Part shown: in pieces, positions 1 to 8,736 of the stretch
How the letters are laid out: each line of letters starts with the position of its first letter
Numbering within the stretch: position 1 is the stretch's first letter
Source: JAOPZW01 sp963707695
GTDB lineage: Bacteria; Actinomycetota; Thermoleophilia; Solirubrobacterales; Solirubrobacteraceae
Direction: 5' to 3'
Length of the DNA: 64,000 bases
Assembly (NCBI GenBank): GCA_963707695.1
Contig: CAVPQY010000005.1
Span: forward strand, 1-64,000
Notes under the pieces: model-generated
What the model was told of the DNA's origin: nothing
What the model saw: the letters and a program-made list of their open reading frames with translations, nothing else
Database searches by the model: none
Made by a program: the position numbers and the translations under genes

Positions 1-8
1 TCGACGGT

Positions 9-161
9 GTCATGCCGAGCGGAGCGCCGCAGGCGCGCGGGTGCCCTCTGGGCGCACGAGGAATCGCGATCGCCCCGACAGAGGGCCCTCTACCCGGCGA
101 GGCTCGATTCCTCGACTCACTTCGTTCGCTCGGAATGACGGCCGGCTCCGCTCGGGATGAC
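9..161. repeat. Palindromic intergenic repeat cluster
   Basis: A GTCAT-type motif at 9-24 is matched by its near-perfect reverse complement at 146-161 (15 of 16 bases) and more loosely at 127-139. Between them, 57-66 and 105-114 are an exact 10-bp inverted repeat built on GAGGAATC. Nested repeats of this kind (CCGAGCG ... GAGGAATC) are familiar between genes in some Gemmatimonadota and Acidobacteriota. The whole stretch 1-198 holds no gene. Seen directly; the phylum association is from general knowledge. Confidence 0.6.
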
Positions 162-198
162 AGGATTGCCCACGAGTAGCCGGGAGATTTTCAGGCGC

Positions 199-696
199 CT
201 AACCCCATTTCGACCACAGCACCAGCGCGCCGCACGCGGTGCCCGACGCACGGTATCGCGCCGGCACCGCGTTGCCCGTGTAGTACTCCGCCCCGCTCAG
301 ATCCCGCGTGCGGATCATGCCGCCATCCGCTTCGCCCAGCGGAATGTTGTCGAGAAAGATCGGAACGAGGCACGGCCGCTCGCTCGTGCAGACGGAAGAC
401 CGCACCGGTGGTATCTCACCCATGAACTTGAGCTCCACGTCGCTCGCCTCGTAACCCTGGAGCCTAACGCGGACGCGGTGCGCTCCGACCGCAACTGCGG
501 GAATGCGCGCCTGCCCGAGCGAGTCGGTGTGGGTGAGCAGCGCGAGTTCCGGTAGCACGATCTCGACTCCCGCGAGCGGCTTACCGCTTTCCGCGTCGGC
601 AACGCCAATGGACAGCGTCGATCGTCCCGACTGCGCGGCGAGCACGCCCGGGAGCGACGCGAGCACCAGCATCAGAGCAACACCACGAAGGCGCAT
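199..696 (-). CDS. Secreted carboxypeptidase-regulatory-like domain protein
   Basis: 165 residues from an ATG at 696, chosen because residues 1-22 form a clean signal peptide (basic MRLRG, hydrophobic core, cleavage after LAAQ). The mature part starts like a carboxypeptidase regulatory-like beta-sandwich: a GKPLAGVEI turn, then SLGQARIP and GAHRVRVRLQGY, the usual layout of these prealbumin-like repeats. The C-terminus ends in CGALVLWSKWG. Such proteins are exported and probably bind or scaffold other envelope proteins; no catalytic site is visible. It lies downstream of the M14 peptidase on the same strand. Signal peptides ending in AQ are typical of Gemmatimonadota, which supports a foreign origin for this end of the contig. 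Confidence 0.7.
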   Translation of the reverse strand: MRLRGVALMLVLASLPGVLAAQSGRSTLSIGVADAESGKPLAGVEIVLPELALLTHTDSLGQARIPAVAVGAHRVRVRLQGYEASDVELKFMGEIPPVRSSVCTSERPCLVPIFLDNIPLGEADGGMIRTRDLSGAEYYTGNAVPARYRASGTACGALVLWSKWG

Positions 697-698
697 CG

Positions 699-752
699 TC
701 AGTACCATTTGGACCAGAGGAGAAGGACGCCACAGCCATAGGCGTGGGTGCA
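699..752 (-). pseudogene. Remnant of a paralogous C-terminus
   Basis: Immediately upstream of the preceding gene, in another frame, the minus strand reads CTHAYGCGVLLLWSKWY and then a TGA that lies 2 bp before the ATG at 696. This closely resembles the tail of the downstream protein (CGALVLWSKWG). No longer reading frame extends it upstream. It is best read as the eroded or indel-broken end of a tandem paralog. Confidence 0.35.
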
Positions 753-922
753 ATGCAGAAAAACCGCGGCGCCTTGTTCATGACGTGAAGGGGCTCGTGG
801 CACCGGGTTCAGTCGTTTTCTGCGGATGCCTGAGCGCTCTGAGCGTTCTGCGTTGCGTAGTGCGGCGCACGCGAATTGGTTGGCCGGTCCAGAGAATTCC
901 TCAACTGTCGCGCTATGACACG

Positions 923-947
923 AGGCCCGCGCCAGTGGCGCGGGCCT
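923..947. terminator. GC-rich stem-loop after the M14 gene
   Basis: An 11-bp perfect stem (923-933 with 937-947) and a 3-nt loop sit 45 bp beyond the TAG of the M14 peptidase gene. There is no strong T-run on the minus strand. On the plus strand it is followed by GGTGTTTATC. It could act as a transcription terminator or an mRNA 3' stabiliser. The rest of 753-991 shows no gene. Confidence 0.5.
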
Positions 948-991
948 GGTGTTTATCATCAGCCGATCGTCTGACCTACTGATTGTTTGAC

Positions 992-3900
992 CTACTGATT
1001 GCCCTGCGTCGCCGGCTGCGGCGCGGCGGCTCCGGCCTTGCCGGCGTCGAGGTCGTTCCAGTTCAGGATCGCGTTGAAGCCGAGCACGTACGTGCCCTGC
1101 GTCTGCCAGCGCCAGAACGGACGGATGGCGAACATCACGACGTGGCCCGTTGCCGATCTTCGCATCGACGACCTGCGCGCGGCTCGGCAAGCGCCTGACC
1201 GCCCGCGAGCGTGCCGGAGAGCAGCATGTCGTTCGGGTTCGCCGGGAACTGCATGACGACGCGCGGACGCGCGGCATCGGCGGTCGCCGCCACCCAATCC
1301 GCCGCGGCCACCACGCGACCGCCGCCTGGCACCGCGCCGACGCCACCGCCGCGCCAGCCCGCGCTGAGCCGCCGCGGCGCCGCCCGCGGCTGCCGTGTCC
1401 GGATCCCACGGCGACAGCTTGAGCGGCGTCGCCATCGGCGTCGTGTTCTGACCGAGCCCGCCGTTGATGCCGCCGCCACCACCGCCGCCGACCGAACGCC
1501 GCCAGCCACCGCCGCCGCCCACGTTCAGCACCGGCGCCTGGTTGAAGTAGACCGGGAGCTGCGTGCCGTCGTAGCCGTACACGATCGGGCTCTTCGCGTC
1601 GCTGATGATGCCGCGCAGGATCGTCCCGCGCGCGAACAGGCCGCGCGGCTTCTCGACCGTGACGCCCGGCGTGAGCTCGTACTCCGGGAAGATCGTCGAC
1701 GTCGAGCCTTCGGTGATGCAGCGTGCCGCCCTCCTGCACGAACTTCGTGAGCTCATGCAGGCCTTCGAGCCCATGCCGCCGCGAATGTCGTCGCGTCTGA
1801 TCCAGGCGCCGAGGTTCGGCGTCGCCTCGGTCTTCTTGTAGGGCAGCGGCGCGTGCCCGGTCTTCGGCGATGCCGTCCACCTGCGACTGCCGCGCGTGCC
1901 GCCGACGTGCGGGAAGATGATGACGTCGTACTTCGCGCGCAGGTTGCCTTCGCGCGAGCTTCTGGTCGGCGAAGTAGGTGTAGGGCACGCCGTAGGTATC
2001 GAGCGCGGCGCGCACCCAGCCTTCGTCCTGCGTGCGCGTCCAGCTGTGCACGTAGCCGATGCGCGGGATGTCGAGGTCGTGCGTCTTCACGCTCGGCGCC
2101 GCCGCGACGGCCCAGCCCGAGAGACCGAGCTCCTTGAGCTGCGGCTCGAGCTGCGCGCGATCGCGCGTTCGGGATGATGAACGCGCCCGCGCGGAACTTG
2201 CTGGCCGCCCAGGTCGAAGTCCTCTTCGGCCGCCTGCATCTTCACCTCGGCGTTCTTGAAGCGGAACGTGATGAGGTTGTTGTCGGCCGTGTGCTCGACG
2301 ACGATGCACGTTGCCGCTGCCCTCGATGCCGCCCGGCCGCCTTCGCATCCGCCGTGACCATCGTCATCGGCTGCGTCTGAGATGCGTCTTGTCGGTGACC
2401 GGCGTGATCACGACGTTGCGCATGAGCTGGAACGTCCAGCCGGTGTCGTCGTACGGCGACGGGTTCGCCGGCGGATAGTTCTGCAGCGAGAAGTACATGT
2501 CGGCGAGCGTGCGATACGGCTGGTCGCCGCGGACGATGTAGTCGCCCGCCTTCACCTCGACGTTGCCCGGCCTTGAACGCGCGCGTTCGCCGTGTGGAAC
2601 TCGAGACCCTGGCGGCGCAGCTCGTTCACCGCGTCGGCGGCGTCGGCCTTGCGGCGCTGCGTCGCCGGAATCACCCACGCGTACGTCGGGCCGTTCTTTC
2701 CCTTCTCGACGGCGCGCTTGTTCTTGAGCCAGTAGTTCTCGAGGTACATGCTCCTTGTTCTTCGCGACGTGGTTGAGCGAGAAGAGGATCGCCGACTCCT
2801 GGATGTTGGTGTTGTTGCGCGGGCCCCACTTGATGGAGGCGAGCGGCGGATTCGGACGGAACCACTCGCGGCTCGTCGTCGTCGCGCCGGGGCGCACCTC
2901 GTAGTTGTCCGGCCCGTAGCTCTGCACTTCGTAGAAGCGGCCGATCGCGTTGTGCGTGTGCGCGATGAAGAACATGTAGTTCGGCACCCAGCCGTCGTAG
3001 AACCCGTAGGTCCACACGCCGGGCACGCCGCGCTTCGTCATCTCCATCACGTCGTTCTTGGCGAGCATCCACCACTCGTCGATCGTGATCGGATCGAGCG
3101 CTCGTTGTACGGGCCCGTGCCGGTCGACGCGTAGAGGTACGTCTGCGCCTCGTGCAGGTCGTGCAGGATCGTCGGCGTCCACTCGAGGAACGTCGTCGTG
3201 ACGTTCCGCGTGAGGGCGAGGAACTGCCCCATGCCGTCGCGGTTGTTGTCGTGCTGCGACGTACTTGCCCCAGTACATGAGCGGGCAGCCGCGCGTCGCC
3301 CGTCGGGCGCTTCTTGTTGAAGTAGTAGGTGTCGACCTGCTTCTCGCGGCCGTCGACTTCGATCACCGGCGTGATGAACGTGATGACGTTGTTGCGGATG
3401 TTCTGGATGAACGGCGTCTCTTCGACGACGAGGCGATAGGCCAGCTCCATCAGCATCTCGGGGCCGCCGGTCTCCGGGCGAGTGCATGCCGCTCGTGATC
3501 CAGTAGATCGGCTTCGCCGTCTTGATGAGCTGCTGCGCGCCTGCTCCTCGGTCGTCTTGCGCGGATCGGTCAGCGCGTTGAGCATGCCCTTGTACTTGTC
3601 GAGGTCGCGATCGTCGCCTCGTCGGCGATCGCGAGCGACGACCATGTCGCGGCCTTCTTCGGTCTTGCCGATGCGCCAGAACTTGCGCGCGCGGCGACGG
3701 CCTCGGCGACCGCCTCGAGGTAGCGGTGGATGTCCTTCGCGTACGTCAGCTCGCCCGGCGTGCCCGACGATGTGGCCGAGGAACTTGAGCGGCGTCGGCA
3801 CGGTGCTCGGACGCCGGCAGGTGGTCGACGAGCTCGGTCGAGATGCGCGGATCCTGGAGGTACTCCTTGATCTTCTTCGTGTACTCCTCGTCGTTCGGCT

Positions 3901-4028
3901 GCGCAGCGGGTCTCGCTGCACCGGCGGCGTTCTGTGCACGAACTGCGGGATTGCGGGGCGAGCGCCCACAGCGCCGCGACCGCTATTGGCCACGCGAACC
4001 GTCGCACGGGTCGCATCCGAAGCGACAT
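992..4028 (-). pseudogene. Secreted M14 zinc carboxypeptidase, frame broken many times
   Basis: Joined across frames, this encodes a ~1,000-residue M14-family metallocarboxypeptidase. The start is ATG 4028 behind a strong AGGAAGGA ribosome site, followed by a signal peptide (MRPVRRFAWPIAVAALWAL). Zinc ligands appear as MHSPETGGPE (HxxE, near 3,460-3,490) and later HDLHEAQ. A FYEVQSYG segment probably carries the catalytic glutamate. A large C-terminal part follows, with a Gly-rich stretch (about 1,450-1,530), ending at TAG 992-994. Fragments lie in all three frames and switch every ~200-300 bp, for example near 3,790, 3,690, 3,485, 3,245, 3,100, 2,750, 2,570 and 2,390. Protein similarity continues smoothly across each break, so I read these as sequencing indels rather than decay. 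Role: degradation of external peptides. Confidence 0.75.
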
Positions 4029-4214
4029 TTCCTTCCTCCCTGAAAGCTGTTGGATCACGGCTGTTGGATCCGCGGCGAACCCCGGCTGGGGTGATGGTGC
4101 ACATGCTTTACGCGACTAGTACGCGCAACCCATGAAACGATCGAAGACTGTTCCCGGGTCGAGATCGGCGCCCTCGGGCCGTTGAGAACAACGATTAGGC
4201 GGATTTTGCGCGGC

Positions 4215-4320
4215 AAAACGACCGGATAGAGCTTTGCATTCCCGGCATCGTCGCGCCGCGGCCGGTGGGACGACGATTTTGGCAGATGACCCGGAAAACG
4301 GCCGGATACGACTTTGCATC
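4215..4320. repeat. Imperfect direct repeat, 80-bp period
   Basis: Positions 4215-4240 and 4295-4320 share the pattern AAAACG-CCGGATA-CTTTGCAT, with about 21 of 26 bases identical and an offset of exactly 80 bp. They lie in the gene-free stretch upstream of the M14 peptidase (4029-4395). They could be duplicated regulatory sites or a degenerate repeat; nothing shows a function. Confidence 0.4.
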
Positions 4321-4356
4321 GAGGCTGGCCCATCACCGGACTCTGAAATAATGGAA

Positions 4357-4394
4357 ACGGCCGCTCGGGAGACTCCTGCGTCCCGAGCGGCCGT
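4357..4394 (-). terminator. Rho-independent terminator next to the contig joint
   Basis: A perfect 14-bp stem (4357-4370 with 4381-4394) and a 10-nt loop are followed on the minus strand by TTCCATTATTTC. That is a classic intrinsic terminator for a gene read on the minus strand from the right. It ends a gene that is no longer present, because the sequence immediately to its right belongs to crtB of a different genome. It therefore probably belongs to the left-hand (Gemmatimonadota-like) source. Confidence 0.65.
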
Positions 4395-4430
4395 GAAAGT
4401 TCGCGAAGCGGCCCCGCCGGAGGGCGCCGA
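4395..4430. other. Probable chimeric joint between two genomes
   Basis: To the right lies actinobacterial crtB coding sequence, which stops abruptly after a GIGALRRGR motif about 45-50 residues before a normal phytoene synthase would end. To the left lies lower-GC DNA with T-rich tracts and a terminator. Base composition, gene style and error density all change here. I infer an assembly joint in this interval; the exact base cannot be fixed by eye. Confidence 0.6.
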
Positions 4431-5087
4431 TCCCCGCCACGCCCTCGTCGTAGAGCGCGTCGGCCCGGGCGATCTGGTCGCGCACGAGCGCCTCGCGCCC
4501 GCCGGGGCGCAGGTCGCCGTCGATCGGCCGAGGGTCTCCTGCGCGACATAGCGGCGGCCGAGCGCGCGGTCCTCGTCGAGGTCGCGCAGGATGTTCGTGC
4601 GCTGCATGGCCATCCCGAGCGCCGCGGCCTGGCGGTCGGCGCCCGGGCGGTTGGTGCCGAGCACCGCGGCCATGACGACCCCGACCGTGCCCGCGACGCG
4701 GTAGCAGTAGCGGTCCACGTCGGCCTCGGTGCGGACCGGCCGCCCCTCGAGGTCGTCGCGCATCCCGTGGCAGAAGTCGCGCAGGGCGTGGCGGGGGAGG
4801 TCGTGCCGCGTGGCCAGGTCGGCGAGCACGGCCGCCTCGCGCGAGCCCACCGAGCCGTCCTCGCACCACGCCTCGACGGCGGCGACGGCGGCCGGGGCGC
4901 GGGCGGCGTGCTCGTCGACGAGGTCGTCGAGCGTGCGGAAGACGAGGTAGAGGCGGTAGACGTCGTCGCGCACGTCGGCGGGGAGCAGGCGACAGGCGAG
5001 CGCGAACGTCCGCCCGACGCGGCGGGTCGTGCTCCGCGCCTCGGCCAGGAGCGCGTCGGCCTCCGGCTCAGGCCGTTGCAGCAGCAC
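4405..5087 (-). pseudogene. crtB: Phytoene synthase, 3' truncated and frameshifted
   Basis: Phytoene synthase condenses two geranylgeranyl diphosphates to phytoene, the first committed step of C40 carotenoids. The GTG at 5087 overlaps the crtI end by 20 bp. The first aspartate-rich site appears as RTLDDLVDEHA and the second as QRTNILRDLDEDRALGRRYV. A YCYRVAGTVG segment lies between them. The frame breaks near 4520-4530: continuing in the next frame restores DGDLRPGGREALVRDQIARA, so one base is probably wrong. The last ~45-50 residues are missing because the contig changes genome near 4,400. In the real organism the gene is presumably intact and is the last gene of the idi-crtI-crtB operon. 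Confidence 0.75.
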
Positions 5088-6562
5088 GAGGCCGTCCTCC
5101 GAGCGTCCCGGCGGGCCGGGGGTGGTCCTGGGCGACGAGGCCGGCCGTGACCTCGGCCCCGAGGAGGACGCCGGGCATCCCCGCGCCCGGGTGCGTCCCG
5201 CCGCCGACGTGGTAGAGCCCCCGGACCGCCGGGTCGCGGTTGGGCAGCCGGAACCAGGCGCTCCGTGCAGGGTCGGCTCGACCGAGAAGGCGTTGCCGTC
5301 GACGGCCCCGAGCTCGTCGCGGAAGTCCAGCGGCGTCATGCGGCGCTCGACCACGACGCTGTCGTCGAGGCCCTCCAGCCCGAAGGTCCGCTCCAGGTCG
5401 CCGACGAGCGCGTCGCGCAGCCCGTCGGCCTCGCGCGCCCAGTCCACCCGGCCTCGGAGGTTCGGGACCGGCAGCAGCACCGCGATGGAGTCGCCGCCCG
5501 GGCGCGCCATGCCCGGCTCGGTCCGCGACGGCGCGTGGAGGTAGGTCAGGAACGTCGACCCGAGCCGTCCCGGCCGGCGGGTCACGTCGGCGATGAAGCG
5601 CCGGTAGCCGCGGCCGACGAGGAGCGTGTGGTGCTGGAGGCGGTCGAAGACCCGGTCCGTGCCCAGGTAGAGCAGGAAGCACGACATGGTCGGCTTCTGG
5701 CGGCCGCGCAGGCCACCGGCGGCTCGCCCAGCAGGGCGCGCCGGTGGAGGACGTCGGCGTTCGAGACGACGACGTCGGCGGCCAGGCGCTCGCCGCCCTC
5801 GAGGACGACGCCGGTGACCCGCCCGCCGGTGCGCTCGATCCGCTGCACCTTGGCGCCGCAGCGGACGTCGAGCGGGCGCGCCATCGCCTCGACGAGGCTC
5901 CACGTGCCGCCGCGGGCGTACCAGACCTCGTCCAGGACCTGGAGGTAGACGAGCGCGGCGTAGATCGCCGGCACGCGGAAGGGGTCGCCGCCGATGAAGA
6001 GCGAGTGGAACGAGAACGCCTCGCGCACGCGCGGGTGGCGGAAGTGGCGCGCGACGAGCGCGTGCAGCGGCAGCGCGGCCCCCAGGCCCACCATCTTCGG
6101 CGTGAAGGCGGCCAGGTCGCGCGCCCGCAGGAACGGGCGGCGGCCCGCGGCCAGGATCCCGTCCTCGTAGATCGGGCGCAGCGCGGCCATGAACCCGTCG
6201 TAGGCCGCTGCGTCGGCGGACGAGAACTTCGCGATCTCGGCCTTCATCCGCTCGGGCTCGGCGACGAAGTCGAGGTGGTCGCGCTCCCCGTCCCAAAAGA
6301 TGCGGTAGAAGGGGTCCAGGCGGACGAGGTCGACCTCGCGGTGCAGGTCCAGGCCGCCGGCGGCGAAGGTCTCCTCGAGGACCCACGGCATCGTCACGAG
6401 CGACGGGCCCATGTCCCAGGTGAAGCCCTGGTCGCGCAGCTGGTACGCGCGCCCGCCGGGGCGCTCGCGCTGCTCGAGGACGACGACCTCGTGGCCCTGC
6501 CCTTGGAGGCGCAGCGCGACCCCGAGGCCGCCGAGCCCCGCCCCGACGACGACCGCCCTCAC
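5068..6562 (-). CDS. crtI: Phytoene desaturase, two apparent frameshifts
   Basis: CrtI-type FAD-dependent phytoene desaturase of about 495 residues. The GTG at 6562 overlaps the idi stop (GTGA). The N-terminus has the dinucleotide motif VVVGAGLGG, then ERPGGRAYQLRDQGFTWDMG, typical of CrtI. The C-terminal FAD/substrate segment LYHVGGGTHPGAGMPGVLL is present. The frame changes at about 5709-5722 (after LLGEPPVA, before RGRQKPTMSCFLLYLG) and at about 5255-5265 (after PTLHG, before AWFRLPNRDP). Both sides of each break align to one continuous CrtI, so these look like single-base sequencing errors close to the contig joint. Membrane-associated; it acts on the CrtB product. Confidence 0.8.
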
Positions 6563-7581
6563 GCCGTCACCGCCAGGTGCTCGGTCCCGAGGGCGCCCGC
6601 CGACGGGGCGCCCACGGCCCACGTCGCGATCCGCAGCTGGTCGACGACCGCGCCCAGCGCCTCGCCCGCGCGGTCCTCCTGGGCGGCCTGCAGGAAGGGC
6701 CGGGCCAGCCCGACCGCGACCGCGCCGAGCGCCAGGCACTTCGCGGCGTCCACGCCGTCGCGCACGCCGCCGGAGGCCAGGACGGGGAGGCCCGGGGCCG
6801 CGGCGAGCGCCATCGCGAGCGCGTCGACGGTGGCCACGCCCCAGTCGGCGAAGGCCTCCGCCACCGCGCCGGCGCGCGTGTCGCGGCGGCCCTCGACGAG
6901 CGCCCAGTTCGTCCCGCCGGCGCCGGCGACGTCGACCGCGGCGACGCCGGCGTCGCGCAGGAGGGCCACGTCGGCGCCGTCCATGCCGAAGCCGACCTCC
7001 TTGACGACGACCGGCCGCGGGGCCAGGCGGGCGACGGTCGCCGCGATGCGCTCGGCCACGCCGCCGAACGACGGCTCTCCCTCGGGCTGCACCGCCTCCT
7101 GGATCGGGTTGAGGTGGACCGTCAGCCCGTCGGCGTCGAGGAGGTCGACGAGCGCCTCGGCGCGCTCGGGGCCGCCGTCGGCGACGAGCTGGACGCCGCC
7201 GAGGTTGGCGAGCAGCAGCGGCGGACGCGCCGGGGACCGGGCCGGGCGGTAGGTCCCCAGCAGGCTGGGGTCCTCGAGCAGCACGCGCCCCGAGCCGAGC
7301 GTCATCCCGACGCCGTGCTCGGCGGCGGCCTCGGCCAGGCGGGCGTTGACGCGCTCGGCGTCGGCGGTCCCGCCGGTCATGGCCGAGACGACGAGCGGCG
7401 CGGCGAGCCGGGCGCCCAGGAGCTCCGTGGCCAGCGTGACGTCGAGCAGGTCGCGCTCGGGTAGGGCGCGGTGGCGCAGGCGCACGCCGTCGAGCCCCGC
7501 GCCGCGGCGGTGCAGGACACCGGGGGCGGCGGCGATGCGCAGGTGGTCGGCCTTGCGGCCGTGGGGCTCGGTGGCGGCCAT
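6559..7581 (-). CDS. fni: Type 2 isopentenyl-diphosphate delta-isomerase
   Basis: 340 residues, the normal length for the FMN- and NAD(P)H-dependent type 2 isomerase that interconverts IPP and DMAPP. Diagnostic motifs are SAMTGGT (residues 66-72, FMN phosphate region), the HLNPIQEAVQPEG segment with the substrate-binding glutamine, VVKEVGFGM, DVAGAGGTNW and the late SGGVRDG/AKCLALGA flavin-binding turns. It starts 9 bp after the carboxypeptidase stop and overlaps crtI by 4 bp, so it is translationally coupled to the carotenoid genes and supplies their allylic starter. The TIM-barrel fold and cofactor are family knowledge; the substrate role is inferred from motif and context. Confidence 0.9.
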   Translation of the reverse strand: MAATEPHGRKADHLRIAAAPGVLHRRGAGLDGVRLRHRALPERDLLDVTLATELLGARLAAPLVVSAMTGGTADAERVNARLAEAAAEHGVGMTLGSGRVLLEDPSLLGTYRPARSPARPPLLLANLGGVQLVADGGPERAEALVDLLDADGLTVHLNPIQEAVQPEGEPSFGGVAERIAATVARLAPRPVVVKEVGFGMDGADVALLRDAGVAAVDVAGAGGTNWALVEGRRDTRAGAVAEAFADWGVATVDALAMALAAAPGLPVLASGGVRDGVDAAKCLALGAVAVGLARPFLQAAQEDRAGEALGAVVDQLRIATWAVGAPSAGALGTEHLAVTA

Positions 7582-7590
7582 CTGACCGCT

Positions 7591-8562
7591 CTACGGACGT
7601 CGGGCCTCCTGGGTTGACCCACGCGTCCGCGCGAGCAGCTTCCGGGCCTGCGCGAGGGTGTCCGGCGAGTGCAGCAGGACGACGCCCAGGCGCCGGCCGC
7701 CGCGCCGGACGGCGGCGACGAGGCAGTGCCCGGAGGCGTCCGTGAAGCCCGTCTTCACGCCGATCGTGCCCGGGTACCGGGTCCGCAGGAGCGGGTTGTT
7801 GTTCCAGAGCCAGACGCGACCGCCCTTGATCGGGAGCGGGCGGACGGACTGGCGGCGGCGCACGATCCGCGCCAGGCGCGGCTGGTCGAGCACCGCGCGG
7901 GCGAGCTGGGCCAGGTCGGCCGCGCAGGAGTGGTTGCCGGCGTCGACGAAGCCGCTCGGCGACGCGAAGCGGGTGCAGCCCAGCCCCATGGCGCGGGCCC
8001 GCTCGTTCATGAGCGCGACGAACGCGCGCTGCGATCCCGCCACCCGCAGCGCCAGCGCGACCGCGGCGTCGTTGCCGGACGGCAGCAGCAGGCCGTGGAG
8101 CAGCGTCGCGACGAGGACGCGCCGCCCCTTGGGCAGCACGCCGACGCGCGAGCCCGGCGCGTCGACGGCCGCGCGCGTGATCCGCGCCGTCGCGTGCGGC
8201 GGCAGGCGGTCGACCACGAGCAGCGCCGTCATCATCTTCGTCAGGCTCGCGATGGGCAGCACGCGGGCCGGCAGCCGCCGCCACAGGACGGCGCCGGTGT
8301 CGAGGTCGAAGAGGAGGCCGGCCCTGGGCTGGTGGTGGAAGCGCAGCGCGATCTGGTCCGCACGGGCGGCGATGCGCAGCTGCAGCGGACGGGCGCCCGG
8401 GGCCGCCGGCTCGACCGGGCCGTTGGCGGCCTGCAGGAGCGGCGCGCCCGGCTGGCCCGGCGCCGGGACCCGGACCCGTGCCTGGCCGGCGCCCGCGCCG
8501 CCGCACCCGGTCGACGCGGTGAGGCCGATGCCGGCGACGGCGATGGCATGGCGGACCCTCAC
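7591..8562 (-). CDS. D-alanyl-D-alanine carboxypeptidase (S11 family)
   Basis: 323 residues with the three penicillin-binding motifs of the DacA/DacC family: SLTK (Ser106-Lys109), SGN (162-164) and KTG (270-272). It should trim the terminal D-Ala from peptidoglycan pentapeptides outside the membrane. The N-terminus is a signal segment; a Cys at residue 20 (LTASTGC) may be a lipid attachment site, although the lipobox is imperfect. The C-terminal beta-sandwich domain of DacA is absent, as in many actinobacterial short forms. The GTG start overlaps the preceding small membrane gene by 4 bp, and the gene runs straight into fni. Confidence 0.88.
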   Translation of the reverse strand: MRVRHAIAVAGIGLTASTGCGGAGAGQARVRVPAPGQPGAPLLQAANGPVEPAAPGARPLQLRIAARADQIALRFHHQPRAGLLFDLDTGAVLWRRLPARVLPIASLTKMMTALLVVDRLPPHATARITRAAVDAPGSRVGVLPKGRRVLVATLLHGLLLPSGNDAAVALALRVAGSQRAFVALMNERARAMGLGCTRFASPSGFVDAGNHSCAADLAQLARAVLDQPRLARIVRRRQSVRPLPIKGGRVWLWNNNPLLRTRYPGTIGVKTGFTDASGHCLVAAVRRGGRRLGVVLLHSPDTLAQARKLLARTRGSTQEARRP

Positions 8563-8732
8563 GAGGGCGGAGGCTGGCGCAGGGCCCCGACGACGCCGAC
8601 CCCGAGCAGCACGAGGACGACCACCGACAGCAGCGTCAGCACGTCGGGCCCGCCGGCGACGAGCGCGTGGACGGTGAGGGCGAGCAGCGCCGCGACGAAG
8701 ACGAGCACCACCACGAGGAGCGTGGTGCGCAC
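8559..8732 (-). CDS. Small two-helix membrane protein
   Basis: 57 residues from a GTG at 8732. The sequence is almost entirely two hydrophobic helices (about residues 4-26 and 31-49) with a short GGPD turn and a QPPPS tail. It lies 4 bp after the rhomboid stop and overlaps the carboxypeptidase start by 4 bp (GTGA), a strong sign of real translation. I recognise no family. It may be a holder or regulator for its membrane-bound neighbours, but nothing in the sequence shows that. Confidence 0.6.
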   Translation of the reverse strand: MRTTLLVVVLVFVAALLALTVHALVAGGPDVLTLLSVVVLVLLGVGVVGALRQPPPS

Positions 8733-8736
8733 GGGC

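Noticed and set aside
5068..6562. crtI as a decayed pseudogene
   Set aside because: No missense erosion is visible; all motifs are intact on both sides of the frame changes and the region is next to an error-rich contig end.
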